64,000 bases of DNA from Blastomyces gilchristii SLH14081. Taxonomy: Eukaryota > Ascomycota > Eurotiomycetes > Onygenales > Ajellomycetaceae. The stretch lies in NCBI RefSeq assembly GCF_000003855.2, contig NW_003101682.1, positions 1,367,148 to 1,431,147 on the forward strand, written 5' to 3'. Of this stretch, positions 46,471 through 57,335 are shown piece after piece. The notes under the pieces were generated by a model, which saw only the letters and a program-made list of their open reading frames with translations, was not told the origin of the DNA and did no database searches. The position numbers and the translations under genes were made by a program. The first letter of the stretch is position 1; each line of letters starts with the position of its first letter.

Positions 46471-46833
46471 CGCGCTGAATTTGGGTCCAGCCGCCATCAG
46501 GATGGCATGAAGAGGGTTTCAGATGTTAGCCTCTCAACGAGTGAGAGGTGCCATGCTGCTCCAGCTCATCCCACGGTCCATTACGGGACTTTGTTTTCTG
46601 GAAATACCGGTATAAAGTCAAAAGGAAATTAGGAATCGGTTAAGAGACAGGTACGACGTTATACCACATCCGATTCGTTTCTAGAATAAAATTGCAGGCA
46701 AACACCAATAAATGCTCCCCTCCCCCGACATATTCAAAAGCTAGCTTGTACCATCGTGGAAGGCCATGATGTTAAAGCATAGCATACAGAAACATATACA
46801 CTTGCACTGCACTCTCACACTGCCTCACACACC
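46471..46833. other. intergenic, acyl-CoA dehydrogenase downstream region
   Basis: Short non-coding stretch beyond the stop of the acyl-CoA dehydrogenase gene. Nothing distinctive was seen. Confidence 0.4.
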
Positions 46834-48405
46834 TCATATTTTCGCCCGTTCGAGCTTTTGCTCCTGAGCCTTGAAAACTTTGACAAGCTGCCGCACGGAC
46901 AAGTCGAGCAACACATCCTCTGAACCGCCAGGAATACGGACACCAGGAACCTCACGATATATCCCTAAAAAGGGCAAGCAAAATGTCAGACCGGCAAGCC
47001 GTGACTAAAACGAAAATATAAGAACAAAGGGAGAAAGAAACTTACGTTCAGCAACCTCCCCCTGTCCAGTTCTCGTCAACCCATTGCCACCGAACAGGAG
47101 CACTGCGACCTGCGCGCACTCGTTAAGCACCATACCAGCCTTCGCCTTAGCCAGTGCCGTCAGGCCTCCAAGCCTGAAATCACCTTCATCCTTAGACATA
47201 TTATTCACCTGGTACAGGAATTGCTCAGTCCACGCCCACAAACTCTCCAGCTCCGCGCCAGCCTTTGCAAGCCGGTGTCGAACCACAGGCTGATCCATCA
47301 AAGTCTTTCCGAATGCCTGGCGCTTGAGACAATATTCGAACGCAGCGCTGAGAGCCACGCGTGCCTGGCGCACTACACCCACGACGATGGTGAGACGCTC
47401 GTGGTTGAAGTTGGTCATGATATATTTCATGCCCAAGCCTTCTTCGCCGACGAGGTTCTCGACTGGAACCTTGACATCGTCGAGCTCGATGAAGGTAGTT
47501 CCACCGGCAGCTTGGCCGGTGACAGATAATCGGCGCATGGTTACACCGGGTTGGTTTTTCAGTGGGACAATCACGAGGGACAGGCCGCTTGCGCCTGGTC
47601 CGCCCGTCCTCACGGCCATGGTGGTGTAGTCTGCCCAGATTGCGTTTGTGATCCTGAATAAGGTGCATGTTAGTCTTCTCATAAGCCAATATCTATCCCA
47701 AGGCAGTCGGTATATTTCTTTTGGTATGTCATGGTCTCGCATACCATTTCTTAGTCCCGTTAATGATGTAGTGTTTTCCATCGGCCGTTTTGTTAGCCGT
47801 GGTGGTAATATTGGCAACATCGCTTCCGGCATCCGGTTCTGTGATTGCAATACATGATCGCTTCTTGCAAGTCAAGAGTTCGGGGAGAAACCGTTCATGG
47901 AGCTCAGGGCTACCAAATTTGATCACCGGTGGGACGCCATATGCCATGCCGGCACACAGGGAAGTCGGGGGCCCGCTTAATCCCGATCGGTTCATCTACA
48001 GAGTTCAAAATCAGTAAACAGCGTTCTTCTAGGAGAGATGTAACCACAGTTTCTAGAATATTAAACCCCCACCTCATCCAAGTAGATCCCAGTATATAAT
48101 AAATCCCAATCCTCCACTTTAACCCCCAGAATATCATGGATACCGAGCTTCTTTAACCAGGCCACCGGTAGAGGGGATGCAAGGTTGGGAAGCAGCATAT
48201 TGTGTTGAGCGAACGTATGCCAAACATGCTCTGGAACTGTGCCCTCCCGCTCCCACTCGAAGGCATGGGAGATCAAATTCTCCCACAGGAATGCGCGACA
48301 TGCTTTCTGGAATCTGCGATGGCCTTCGGTATAATATGGGGAGGGAAACCCGCAGAGGTATGGGGGCTCTGAGAACGGGATTGGGTTGGGTGAGTTGGTA
48401 GCCAT
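46834..48405 (-). CDS. acyl-CoA dehydrogenase family protein
   Basis: Four exons (48405-48073, 47995-47745, 47653-47046, 46964-46834) give 440 residues. The N-terminal helical domain is followed by MNRSGLSGPPTSLCAGMAYG. Next comes the FAD-binding signature AITEPDAGSDVANI, then WITNAIWADY and the beta-domain. The C-terminal helices carry RQAFGKTLMDQPVVRHRLA and GGNGLTRTGQGEVAERIYRE, then PGGSEDVLLDLSVRQ. Members oxidise acyl-CoA esters to enoyl-CoA using FAD. Here the C-terminus has PGGSEDV in place of the classic IYEGT motif, as in other fungal members, so chain length and catalytic base cannot be assigned. No mitochondrial presequence is obvious, so a peroxisomal or cytosolic site is possible. 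Start chosen at MATNSPNPIPF. Confidence 0.92.
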
Positions 48406-49478
48406 GACTACGGACAAGGCTTAGTGAACAGATATTATGCTATATATTCTCAGGTTCACTGTTTGAAAGTAAGTTTAAGTCCCCAGGTTGGTTAAATCGT
48501 AGGCCCGTGTGGGGAGAGCTGCGCTTTTAAAAGATCATTGCCGGCTGCTGGTCCTGGCGGGCGGCGGGGGCAAGAAGACGAGAGACGGCGCTAGATCCCT
48601 GGTCCCGAGGAACCGTTAGCGCTCTCAGAGCTCAATCCGGGGATGGGGAAGACAGCTGGTGCAGTCATATTCATTATAATTGTGCTGATATTTAGCCGCT
48701 GGTGGCTCCGCTCCGCAACTACCTCGGGATTGACCTCGGGATACACTTTTGCAGGCCGTTGAAGCCCAGAAGAACGCGGAGTCCAGGAGTGCAGTCGCTA
48801 TTGCCTGTCCGGGTTAGCGTCGTTCGGCCCATCCCACATGCCGAAAGCCGAGAGCTTTCCATATCTCTGGACAACATCAAATCATTAGTTATCTTCACAT
48901 ACAATCAATGAGATGCTCATTGATTATGCCTTGGTAATTTCTTGATAGCTTTAACTGGCCATACGCAAATGAAGTTTTGCCAAGGCCAAGCACAATTTGC
49001 GGAATCATCCCTGCAGATACTCTTCCTGACCTTAGCTGTCCAAGCCAGCCCGATGGTTGAACCTAGCTGGCCGTCCTGAGAGGATCGATGCAGATATTGA
49101 AAAAGGTCTCGAGATAAAAGAGCCTCTAGGTTAGGGGTACTTATATGTAGACCACTAGCCCAGCTTGGGCGTGCTCCGCATGCTGCTTAAACTACTCGTC
49201 TATTTTTCCTTAACCAATTGGAGTACCTCTGATTTTGATATCCAAACCGCTGTAGATATAATTTTTGCAGAGTAACCGTTCTCGCAGAATTGTTCTAAGA
49301 TATATAATAAACTGCTTCGATTATCGAGCATTCGAGTGTTTACGCCAGTCTACATGAGGACGGCCTTCTGCGCAAGCAATGCACCTTGTTCCAATGCCAA
49401 TAGTACCAGCGGAAAGCTTGTTCGATCCTTGCAACCTATCCATTATGCTCATCAATCTAAAAAGCACCTCATTTTGCA
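48406..49478. other. intergenic, acyl-CoA dehydrogenase promoter side
   Basis: 1.1 kb with no supportable gene. The first 200 bp should hold the acyl-CoA dehydrogenase promoter. Confidence 0.4.
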
Positions 49479-49945
49479 GACAGAGCTCTGAAACCTCCAA
49501 CCAAAGGCTGAGCGTAATGGACTTTTACCCCCCTACTGGCGAACACGGGGCTGCGGGACAAATACCGCTGGGGCTTGTTTGTCGACCAAAACAACAACAC
49601 GGGCGTCCTATGCCATCGAGCGCTAGTAGGACTGGAATGGAAATTAGTCACTGGAACCGCAGAAAGTGGCAGAATCTCTTCATCAGCTACTCGTGCTCGA
49701 GATTGTGGCATCGGTTGTGTCAATGGCCAACGGATTCAGGAATAGAGACCTGCGTTTGGCATGTCGATGTTGAAGGGGAATTCACCTGTCGAACGTGGCT
49801 TTTGGTGGCGGTTTACCAACCTGCCCTTCGGTGGTATGGATGGTATATTGGCTTGCAGCCGGACTGGGCCTATGTCAGTAAAATCAAGGAGGGGATTGAA
49901 GAGACTGGCTCAAAGATCGTTCGACATGGGGCACAAGCACCCTAA
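49479..49945 (+). pseudogene. decayed or spliced hypothetical fungal protein
   Basis: Two frames each look protein-like and follow each other. About 49545-49700 gives YRWGLFVDQNNNTGVLCHRA and LEWKLVTGTAESGRI. About 49735-49925 in another frame gives VWHVDVEGEFTCRTWLL and SKIKEGIEETGSKIVRHG. Small fungal proteins of this layout (WxLFV..NTGVL.. CRTWL) are familiar to me but unnamed. Either an intron or a frameshift separates the halves. No convincing start was seen. Confidence 0.35.
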
Positions 49946-51080
49946 TTTACAGTGAGATGAGAATGCAATAAAACTTCAAATTGCTAAGAGCGCTGTATTC
50001 GCCTGATACCCCTTTGATTTTGGGAAATTGTGATGGGATAAACTTCATTCAGTCTGAACACCGGTATTGGCGAAGCCTGACAGATGACCTCCGTCCCTCA
50101 TTGGAACATGTAGCGGGATGGACAACTCCCATCTCTAGTTTCCAAGGCGGCCGAAGATTATTTATATCATTAGGAAGCCGCACTACACACTACTAGTTCG
50201 GCTCCCCATCATAATATCTCCGGGTCCACCCATCCAGTTCTAGTTGGCTTACATTGATTCCATTAGTTTCCGCAGGAGCGATGACCTAGACAGTCTCAGA
50301 ACTGCCCAGCAGAACTTCATTTTTTTAGGGTTTTATCAATTGAGGATAAAACCTGCATAAGAGATCTCAGATAGCTTAAAAGGAGGGGGAATAAAAAAAA
50401 AATCGGATGACCTGATGAAATTTTTGATGAGAATTATTCCTTGAGAGTGAATAAAAAAAAAAAAAAAATCCAAATACGGAATATAAATGGCCCTTTTGCA
50501 CATAACAGAACTCTCACATCCTGGCGTGGGAATCAAGAGCAATGCAAGTTTGGGAGGAAGTTATGAGTTTGTATACGAAAGACCACAAAAACGTAAGACA
50601 AAAGACACATATGGTAATGGAGTTGCTGCAGCGCTTTCCAAGATTTTCATCGCCGGCCTGTACACCGGCCTTCCCAGCTGGGGATTTTTTTTCCAAATGC
50701 GGACTTGAGGAACAAAGTGAATCCATTTTTGCATGTACCGTATATCCCACAAAATTTTTGTCGTAAAACACGGTTCCTGCGGGGAATATTACCGGAGATA
50801 GAACCTAGGGAAAGGGAAAGGGGCCGCTTTAAGGGAGGATATCAGATGATGGCTGCCAAAAAACCAAAATGCTTTTCCGCTGGGGTATGGAAATAAGTTT
50901 TTGTGTATTCCAAGAGGGTAGGTGAAAATATGTACAGCATCATCGGTCTGGGATGGGGTTCTGGCGACAGTGTAGGTATAGTTCCAAAAATATGTATAAG
51001 GTGAATTAAGTTATTATAACCTTCTATAGCTCAGGAACAAAAGAAAAGGAAAGACCAAGAAAATATTGGCATATTGACTA
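49946..51080. other. intergenic with A-runs
   Basis: Contains two similar gaataaaaa stretches (about 50390 and 50450) and a short GC palindrome (gccggcctgtacaccggc, about 50653). The part near 51080 should hold the 3' UTR of the 14-3-3 gene. No coding support. Confidence 0.4.
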
Positions 51081-52307
51081 TTAGATCGGATTCGTCATAG
51101 TAGGAGTGGGAATTGCGGGAGCATGTGCATTCGAGGTAAGCACTTTAGTGGGGGTTCCGCGTGTGGTCGGAGTCCGCGGTTGGTATTGTTGTTGGTAGTG
51201 GTGCCGTTGTCGAGCAGCCCCACTGCTGTCTTGCTGGGTACCTGGAGTGCTTCCGCCGCCCGGTGTGCTACTGCCTCCTGCACTACTAGTTTTACCTCCT
51301 CGTTTGACCATTTTGCCTAAGATTCCCACCAGCTCGGCGGCGTCTTCAAAGCTCTCATCATCCATGCCTTCCTGCGCATTGTAAACGTCCGCAATTGCTT
51401 GTTTAGCTAGGCGTCTACATCCGTCAGAGTCGTGAAGGCAGTCATATAGATATGCTGCATATTCAAGCTTGACTGAAAGTCTAACTGGGTGAGAGCCTGG
51501 GAGGAGGTTGTCTGCAAGTTGTGCTACGTCACTGAAGCACGCCGTGGCCATTGGGGTATAATCCAGAGCCGGGAGGATGAAGGAAGCTGCAATCTTCGTC
51601 GGTCTAACGGCTGGCAGGCCTGGTGGATGCAGGTGTGTACCCCCAACGGGGCCTCCTTCCGGTATGATGGGGGGTGGGGAGGCGGCGATGGAATCTCGAT
51701 TCGCGTTTGGGGATAGTTTTGAACCTCTTTTAACCCCATTACCATTCTCCATACCAGAGCCTCCATTTGGGAGATGCAGTTGCGAGCCAGAAGGAGGGAG
51801 ACTTCGAATACCCGATAGATGGATGCTTGGCTGATTATGGAAAAGGACGAAAATGTGGTAAAAAGATGCTCTGAGTTTGTGGGCTAGTACTTTTAGCTCG
51901 ACATATGCCTCGGCCATGGGGAGAACATATTGCTCTGTGATCACTAATCCCTCGCGTGATAACCACAGTATGTGGTGGTAGAGTTGTAACGATTTGGTTT
52001 CTCTTGTAGGGTCAAGTCGTCGGAGCTTGCGAGCGCGAAGGAGCTTTTTGGAAAGGACTACGGAAAGGCCAAGGAGCTTGTATAGCATTCCAGAAAGGTA
52101 GGCATTTTCACGGGCGGTGCTGGCCGCGAAGAAGCCCAAAAACTTTTGGTCAACTTCAGAGGAGGCCATCCATATAGCGAAACGAGGAGTATTGTCTGAG
52201 TGATCCCACTGATGTGAAAGGGCGATCAGTTCTTCTGTAATTTCGGAGTCTTCAGGTAAATCTAACCCATTTTCAATTGGGATATGGTTCATGATTCCTT
52301 GATTCAT
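51081..52307 (-). CDS. divergent 14-3-3 domain protein
   Basis: A single-exon frame of 408 residues. Helix-rich text with a 14-3-3 layout covers about residues 45-175 (ARENAYLSGMLYKLLGLSVV, LQLYHHILWLSREGLVI). The most diagnostic part is about 245-330: AQLADNLLPGSHPVRLSVKL, EYAAYLYDCLHDSDGCRRLA and KQAIADVYNAQ, equivalent to the [20 protein letters not shown] and AFDEAI helices of 14-3-3 proteins. A Pro/Gly/Ser loop (about 175-235) interrupts the domain. A disordered Ser/Gly/Gln/Pro tail follows residue 340. It differs greatly from the two standard fungal 14-3-3 paralogues (about 260 residues). Phosphopeptide binding is possible but the usual basic pocket could not be confirmed. The first or second in-frame ATG (residues 1 or 6) may be used. 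Confidence 0.8.
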   Translation of the reverse strand: MNQGIMNHIPIENGLDLPEDSEITEELIALSHQWDHSDNTPRFAIWMASSEVDQKFLGFFAASTARENAYLSGMLYKLLGLSVVLSKKLLRARKLRRLDPTRETKSLQLYHHILWLSREGLVITEQYVLPMAEAYVELKVLAHKLRASFYHIFVLFHNQPSIHLSGIRSLPPSGSQLHLPNGGSGMENGNGVKRGSKLSPNANRDSIAASPPPIIPEGGPVGGTHLHPPGLPAVRPTKIAASFILPALDYTPMATACFSDVAQLADNLLPGSHPVRLSVKLEYAAYLYDCLHDSDGCRRLAKQAIADVYNAQEGMDDESFEDAAELVGILGKMVKRGGKTSSAGGSSTPGGGSTPGTQQDSSGAARQRHHYQQQYQPRTPTTRGTPTKVLTSNAHAPAIPTPTMTNPI

Positions 52308-53929
52308 GCTAGGAACGACGGGGAAAGGGAAACGACGATGCTGGAAAAAGAATTCAAAAACAGGTCAAACAAAAAGGCAATCAGCAGTATTAAGTAGCAC
52401 AATGAAACATTGCAGACCCAATTAGAGAAAATTTTAATAAACCATTATGGTAAAGGTAAGTTGGAGACCTTGACCTTAAAATAGCTCGGCGGCAAACGGG
52501 GGAGATGTTTGAAACACGACGTGCACAAAATAAAGCGGGCGCGCTTACCTGACTCTGCGGTTATTGGTTCAACACCAGTGCTTAAGTTTGAATATACCTA
52601 GGTAATGTCTCAATACCCCAAAATATTGTTTTGTTGGTTCCAAGAAATGTTGAAAGGAGAGAGCGCTTAGGATTGAAAGGTCCGTTGTGATCATCTAACA
52701 ACCCAAATTGAGGACGAGAGTTCGGCTCTAATAAGTGTTTTTCCCTTTATTTTGATCGGAAAGGGCCGCAGGAACAGGTAGATGGCTAAAAATATTAGTC
52801 GTACAATGCGTAATCTGAAGGTCTTGACAGAATGAGTGAATGTCGTTAAAAGTTGATCGTAGGAAACCGTAAATTTCGTTGACTTTTGAAACTGCCGTTG
52901 GGACTGGTGGCCAGAAGGAATGTGTGTTTTTTATATAAAAACGTATTTATGGTACAGCTGATATCAAGACGTGTTAAAATATCTGTGTCGGCCGTGAGGT
53001 ATATGAAAGGATCGTGTGAGGTTGGTTGGCTTGTTTACAGTACAAGGGAAGGAGAAATCCGAGTGCAGAAGCCGGAACAAAAAAAAAAAAAAAGAAAGAA
53101 AAAAGAAAAGGGACGGCTGGAGCTCTGGACAACCTGTCAGCTTCCATAGCTATAGCTATTATATATGTATGGCTGTTACTCTGAACAGCGAGATATGACA
53201 ACCCAATGACATACCTCTTCGATGTAGTTCGTTCTGCAAACTGGCTACAAACCGCCGATTCGTCAGAAGGGTTCAGAAGCTCAACCACTAGTACGATTGA
53301 TGGCCAAAAAGTTGCCCGTAGGGGGCGGCAATGCAAAACAGGGGGTCGTGACTTGTACAGCAGAAAAAATTCGTGATTCATTGTTTTGCAATTGGGCGCA
53401 AGAGGGCGTAGATAGACAGGATGTTGTTGCCAACGCAGAATGCCAGTGATATAAATGAGGGGTTGAAAGGACTTACAAAAACTAGCGGATCAGAACAAGA
53501 TGAAACAAGAAAACATGGCGATTGAAAAAGACAAAACAGGAGGAGAAAAATGGGCACGAAGACAGCCCCCAATGGCCGCTGAGCGAGTGTCCGTCAATCG
53601 GTCAGTCTGGTGTCGTTGGTCGTCGTCGTCGTCGTCGTCAGTGTCGACGCCGCAGAAAGGCGGATGATGAGGTCGAAGCAGCAGCAAGGCGACGACGGCA
53701 CTAGCCCCGATCTAGCGGCGAGCTACAACGATAAAGGATATTTAGTTAAAGGGAAGAGAGGAGCTTTTTGTTATCAACCACCGCCGAAGCAGTCTGCTCG
53801 CACTGTCTGGTATTTTTATTTTTTTTGTTTTTATTTTGTTTCTCTAATTGCATTCCTCTCCGCTCTCGTGCCTCCATCCAAGCTTTCCTCGTTAAAAATT
53901 AACGATGCGGTGCGGAGTTATGGGCACAA

Positions 53930-53962
<33 letters not shown>

Positions 53963-54570
53963 AATCGTGCGCCCGCTGGGCGAAGGATCTCCCCGAAGAA
54001 CGATGGCAACGAACAAGTTGACAGCAGTGGCAATTTACGCAGTAGTATGCAAACTGCGACACAACGGACAAGCCGTACTGCGTACAGCGTACAGCCTCGC
54101 CGCATCTGATATGCCGGCGAAGGAACAACTCTGGCACGACTGTTGAGCTGGTCCTGCAGGTAGCATGCACGCCAAAGCGAACTAGAGCCGTCGCAAGTTA
54201 CGTGTCAATGCCAGAGCATTTCATTTTGATCCAAGGACCCTCTTAATCCTGGCCGGCTTTGGCTTGGTAAGACCTTGCCCTAAACAAGGTTCAAGCGCTG
54301 GCCGAGAAAACGGGGAAAATCATGGCAATCTCCACGAAAATCCTAGTGGATGAGGAGCCTTGTCAAGGCGTCAGGATTCTTCTCGAAAATGACGTTGGAA
54401 AATATGAGGACGTCCCATCCCATCCAGGAAGAAAAATCAGCGGACTGGGGAATGAATAACCTGCCCAGACTTTGGGGCATGAGATGAAGGTTAGTGCGCT
54501 GTCAAATAGTTAAGTTACCTTCTAGCTCGTAGTTACCACAGATTCGGTTTGCCCAGGAAGAAAACGCCCT
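52308..54570. other. long upstream region of the 14-3-3 gene, simple repeats
   Basis: Contains poly-A (about 53078-53091), a CGT trinucleotide run (about 53618-53640) and a 31-T run (53931-53961). Open frames are products of these repeats or lack motifs. A long leader or leader introns of the minus-strand gene may lie here but cannot be defined. Confidence 0.4.
53931..53961. repeat. T homopolymer (about 31 bp)
   Basis: Uninterrupted T run. Length is uncertain in assemblies. Confidence 0.9.
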
Positions 54571-54849
54571 CTACATAACCACCCGGAACATACGCTGCGT
54601 AAAGTCAACATCAGGATACGATAATTCCGTCCAAATCGGACGCTTATTTCTAAGTGCGAGATGATTAAAATAATCAATCACTCCTTTCTCATTCAAAAGC
54701 GGCTCGAGAGCGTGGATACCCTGTCGTGCGCATTGCCAGCGTGGCACTTGCAAGAAACCTATGAGGGACGAAGCGCGCATATTGAAGTTCCTGCGACACA
54801 CCAGCCGGACGCAGATTTGAAAGTTATCTATATCTTCGGCATGTGGCAC
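54571..54849 (-). pseudogene. unidentified minus-strand remnant
   Basis: A 92-codon frame contains plausible protein text (RWQCARQGIHALEPLLNEKG, DYFNHLALRNKRPIWTELSY) but no start context, splice partner or known family. It is possibly an exon or remnant of a decayed gene. Confidence 0.25.
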
Positions 54850-56581
54850 TCTAGGACCTGCCTCAATATTCGCATATCCGAATAAGGATATTTATCCATA
54901 GAGTTAAGAACCAACCTCGCTGCATACCCAGGTTAACCGGCACTAGTCACAGCAAATCATCTTGGTTTGGGAAGAATGAGGCCGAACATATGCAAGTCCG
55001 GAACAACCTTGAGTCCAGCCACAACCCGTGACTGATGCCAACGCAACCAACAGGCTATCTCCAACAGCTCGCGACTTGCTACAGCCACATATTCTTTCAA
55101 CGGCAGAATCCAGCTAGCATTTCTTAATACCTCGTTCCTCCTTCAGCTCTTTATTCCCTCTCAAATCTAGACCACGTTATAGGCGGAATTCGTGCTAATT
55201 CTATCCAAACTCCCTATAGCCAGCTTACTCAACTGTTTGAGCAACTGGAATGGCATGAAGAATGGTGTTCGCAGGCCTTTGATCGAAAAAGTTAGAACTT
55301 TTGAGGGTGGCGCACCTCTGAAAAGGCGGTGAAACCACCACCAAAGATTCTGTATGCCCAGTTAGCTGCCCTCAACAATATAATCAATCCTGAAGCCCAA
55401 TGGCATGGGCATTGGCTTTATTTTTCCCTTTCTTGTTCACACAAAAACCGACCAATCCCAAACTGATAGGATTACTCCGTACATTACTCCGTACATCCTC
55501 TCGCCAATCACCTATTAGCAGCCTTCTTGGAGGCTACGGTTCGAAACACTGATTGGTATGAAAAATCAGAATGGCTGAGCATTCAAAAACGCCTAGAAGC
55601 CCAGACGTGAAAACACCCAAAGGAGACGTCCATGCCATCATCGATAGCACCATACGGAGTACAGTTCAGTCAAAGATAGTTTGGGCTAAGTAACATTATC
55701 AATGTTGAGAACTTTCCTTCGCCAGTCTCGCACCGAGCCTCAAACATGGCCATGGTCACTTCCCTAAATGTTTTAGGGGTGATTTTTGAGTATTCCGCAG
55801 AGCAACTATCTTGGTCGAAGTGATTCTTTCCTCCAGATTTTTGACGATCTCGGCGTTGTACCCTCTGCGGATGTTATACTGAGATTCACACATGGCTCAA
55901 AAACATAATGATGAAATATCATCGCCGAGTCGAGGTCTTTTCATTCAATATTTCGCTACTCTGCACAGAGCCTTCCTACAAAATACTGCCATGAGCATCC
56001 AATTCAGATGTTATTTACTGAGGATCTTGTGACACAGCGCTCTTTGCCAATTTAGAGAGGGCGGGTGTCCAAACATGTACAATTTGGCCAATCTTCTCTG
56101 GCTTCATTATCTCCGTTTCATGACCACAATATGGATAGCCATTTATCCGGCCATTCAAGGAACTTATGTTGAAGGGAGATCTGACCTGTCCAACATTCTG
56201 TTCTCCCTAAGCACTAGGTGCCTCATTGATATATAATCTCCACAACAACGACAAATTTACAAACACGCAACCCACAAGTCCTACACTTAAGGATGATATC
56301 ACAGCTGAGGCAAGTAATATGACCAACTTGATTGTTCACCTTTTCTATTCTTTTCTTTTCACTTCAGCCTAGCAGACAAACTAAACACCTCCATCATACG
56401 TCCCTGAATAGTAGCTTTAAATGCGAAGCCCCAAAAACTCAGAACAATTTAATCCCAGAAAGAAAAGGTGCTGGCACCCGAATCATACGCCCAATCCAAG
56501 ACATTGTGCAAGCCAGATTGCTCCTAATCCATTCCCATCGTCTATCTCGTTCTCTTTCCCTCGTCATGGTTGTTAGGTTTC
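54850..56581. other. gene-poor, possible decayed coding traces
   Basis: A plus-strand stretch at about 55190-55420 reads IQTPYSQLTQLFEQLEWHEE and ILYAQLAALNNIINPEAQWH in one frame, with stops between, like a decayed gene. TACTCCGTA occurs twice at 55473-55493 and once reversed at 55653-55661. Nothing else is supported. Confidence 0.4.
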
Positions 56582-57335
56582 CTACCAAATGGATGACTGA
56601 TATACGCAACCACGCGTCTCCCGCAATGCGTCACGGATAATCCGTTCAGCGTCATTTTCAGCTTGTACGAGAGCTGCGTAGGCTGCCTCCTTTTCCGGCC
56701 CTTCGGGAGTCATGTCATACCGGAGCTGCACCAACCGAAGACGATCTTCTGTGTCATAGACAATAGCCGCGAACTCATCGTCCGCCATGAGGAATCTTCC
56801 CCGGCGTTGAATTGCCTCTCCAGAACGATTAGTCGCAACGAACACCTGCGCGTCAATTCTTCGTTCGTCATGGAGGATCCACTCTATGATTTCCAGGTCC
56901 TCTGCGAGTGTCCAGTCTGGTGTCCCATCTATAATCCCCGATCTCCACGCTCGAGGAAGCTTGTTCCTTATGCGAAGCTCGGCCAGATGGCTTGCGATGG
57001 AGTTCGCAGTACGCCCATTGCTCCCCGGTATGTTTTGGGCCAGCCATTCGTTGCTATTTTGCTCAATGGTATTGACAATCAGCCACATCTCTTCTTCCTC
57101 GGTCCACCTCGCACCTCTAGGACCTATTCACCCGGGGGGATTATTAGCCTTGACGTCCTCCAGTAGTAACCTAAGGTCAGATTTGTGTGAAACAATTTTT
57201 ACGTACCTGAACGATTGGTACCGCCCGACGCCTCACCAGTCTCCTGTACATAGCCAATCTCAGCAAATAGTTATCATAATAAGCAAAGTCAAGTAATCCA
57301 TCGATACTCACAAGTTGGTCATTACTGCTTGCCAT
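56582..57335 (-). CDS. small Myb/SANT-like DNA-binding protein
   Basis: Three exons (57335-57312, 57243-57207, 57123-56582) give 200 residues. After a short Ser/Gly-rich start comes RWTEEEEMWLIVNTIEQNSN ending in a basic helix (HLAELRIRNKLPR), a Myb/SANT-type unit (about residues 26-75). A second tryptophan-headed unit (DWTLAEDLEIIEWILHDE, about 84-120) follows. The C-terminal third is charged and coiled-coil-like (EGPEKEAAYAALVQAENDAE). It is likely a nuclear DNA- or chromatin-binding protein; the target is unknown. The tiny first exon (8 codons) is inferred from splice consensus and phase, so the start is less certain than the body. Confidence 0.65.

Noticed and set aside
47225..47689. 154-codon minus-strand frame overlapping acyl-CoA dehydrogenase
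   Set aside because: Out-of-frame shadow of exon 3; the Arg/His-rich composition is typical of a shifted frame.
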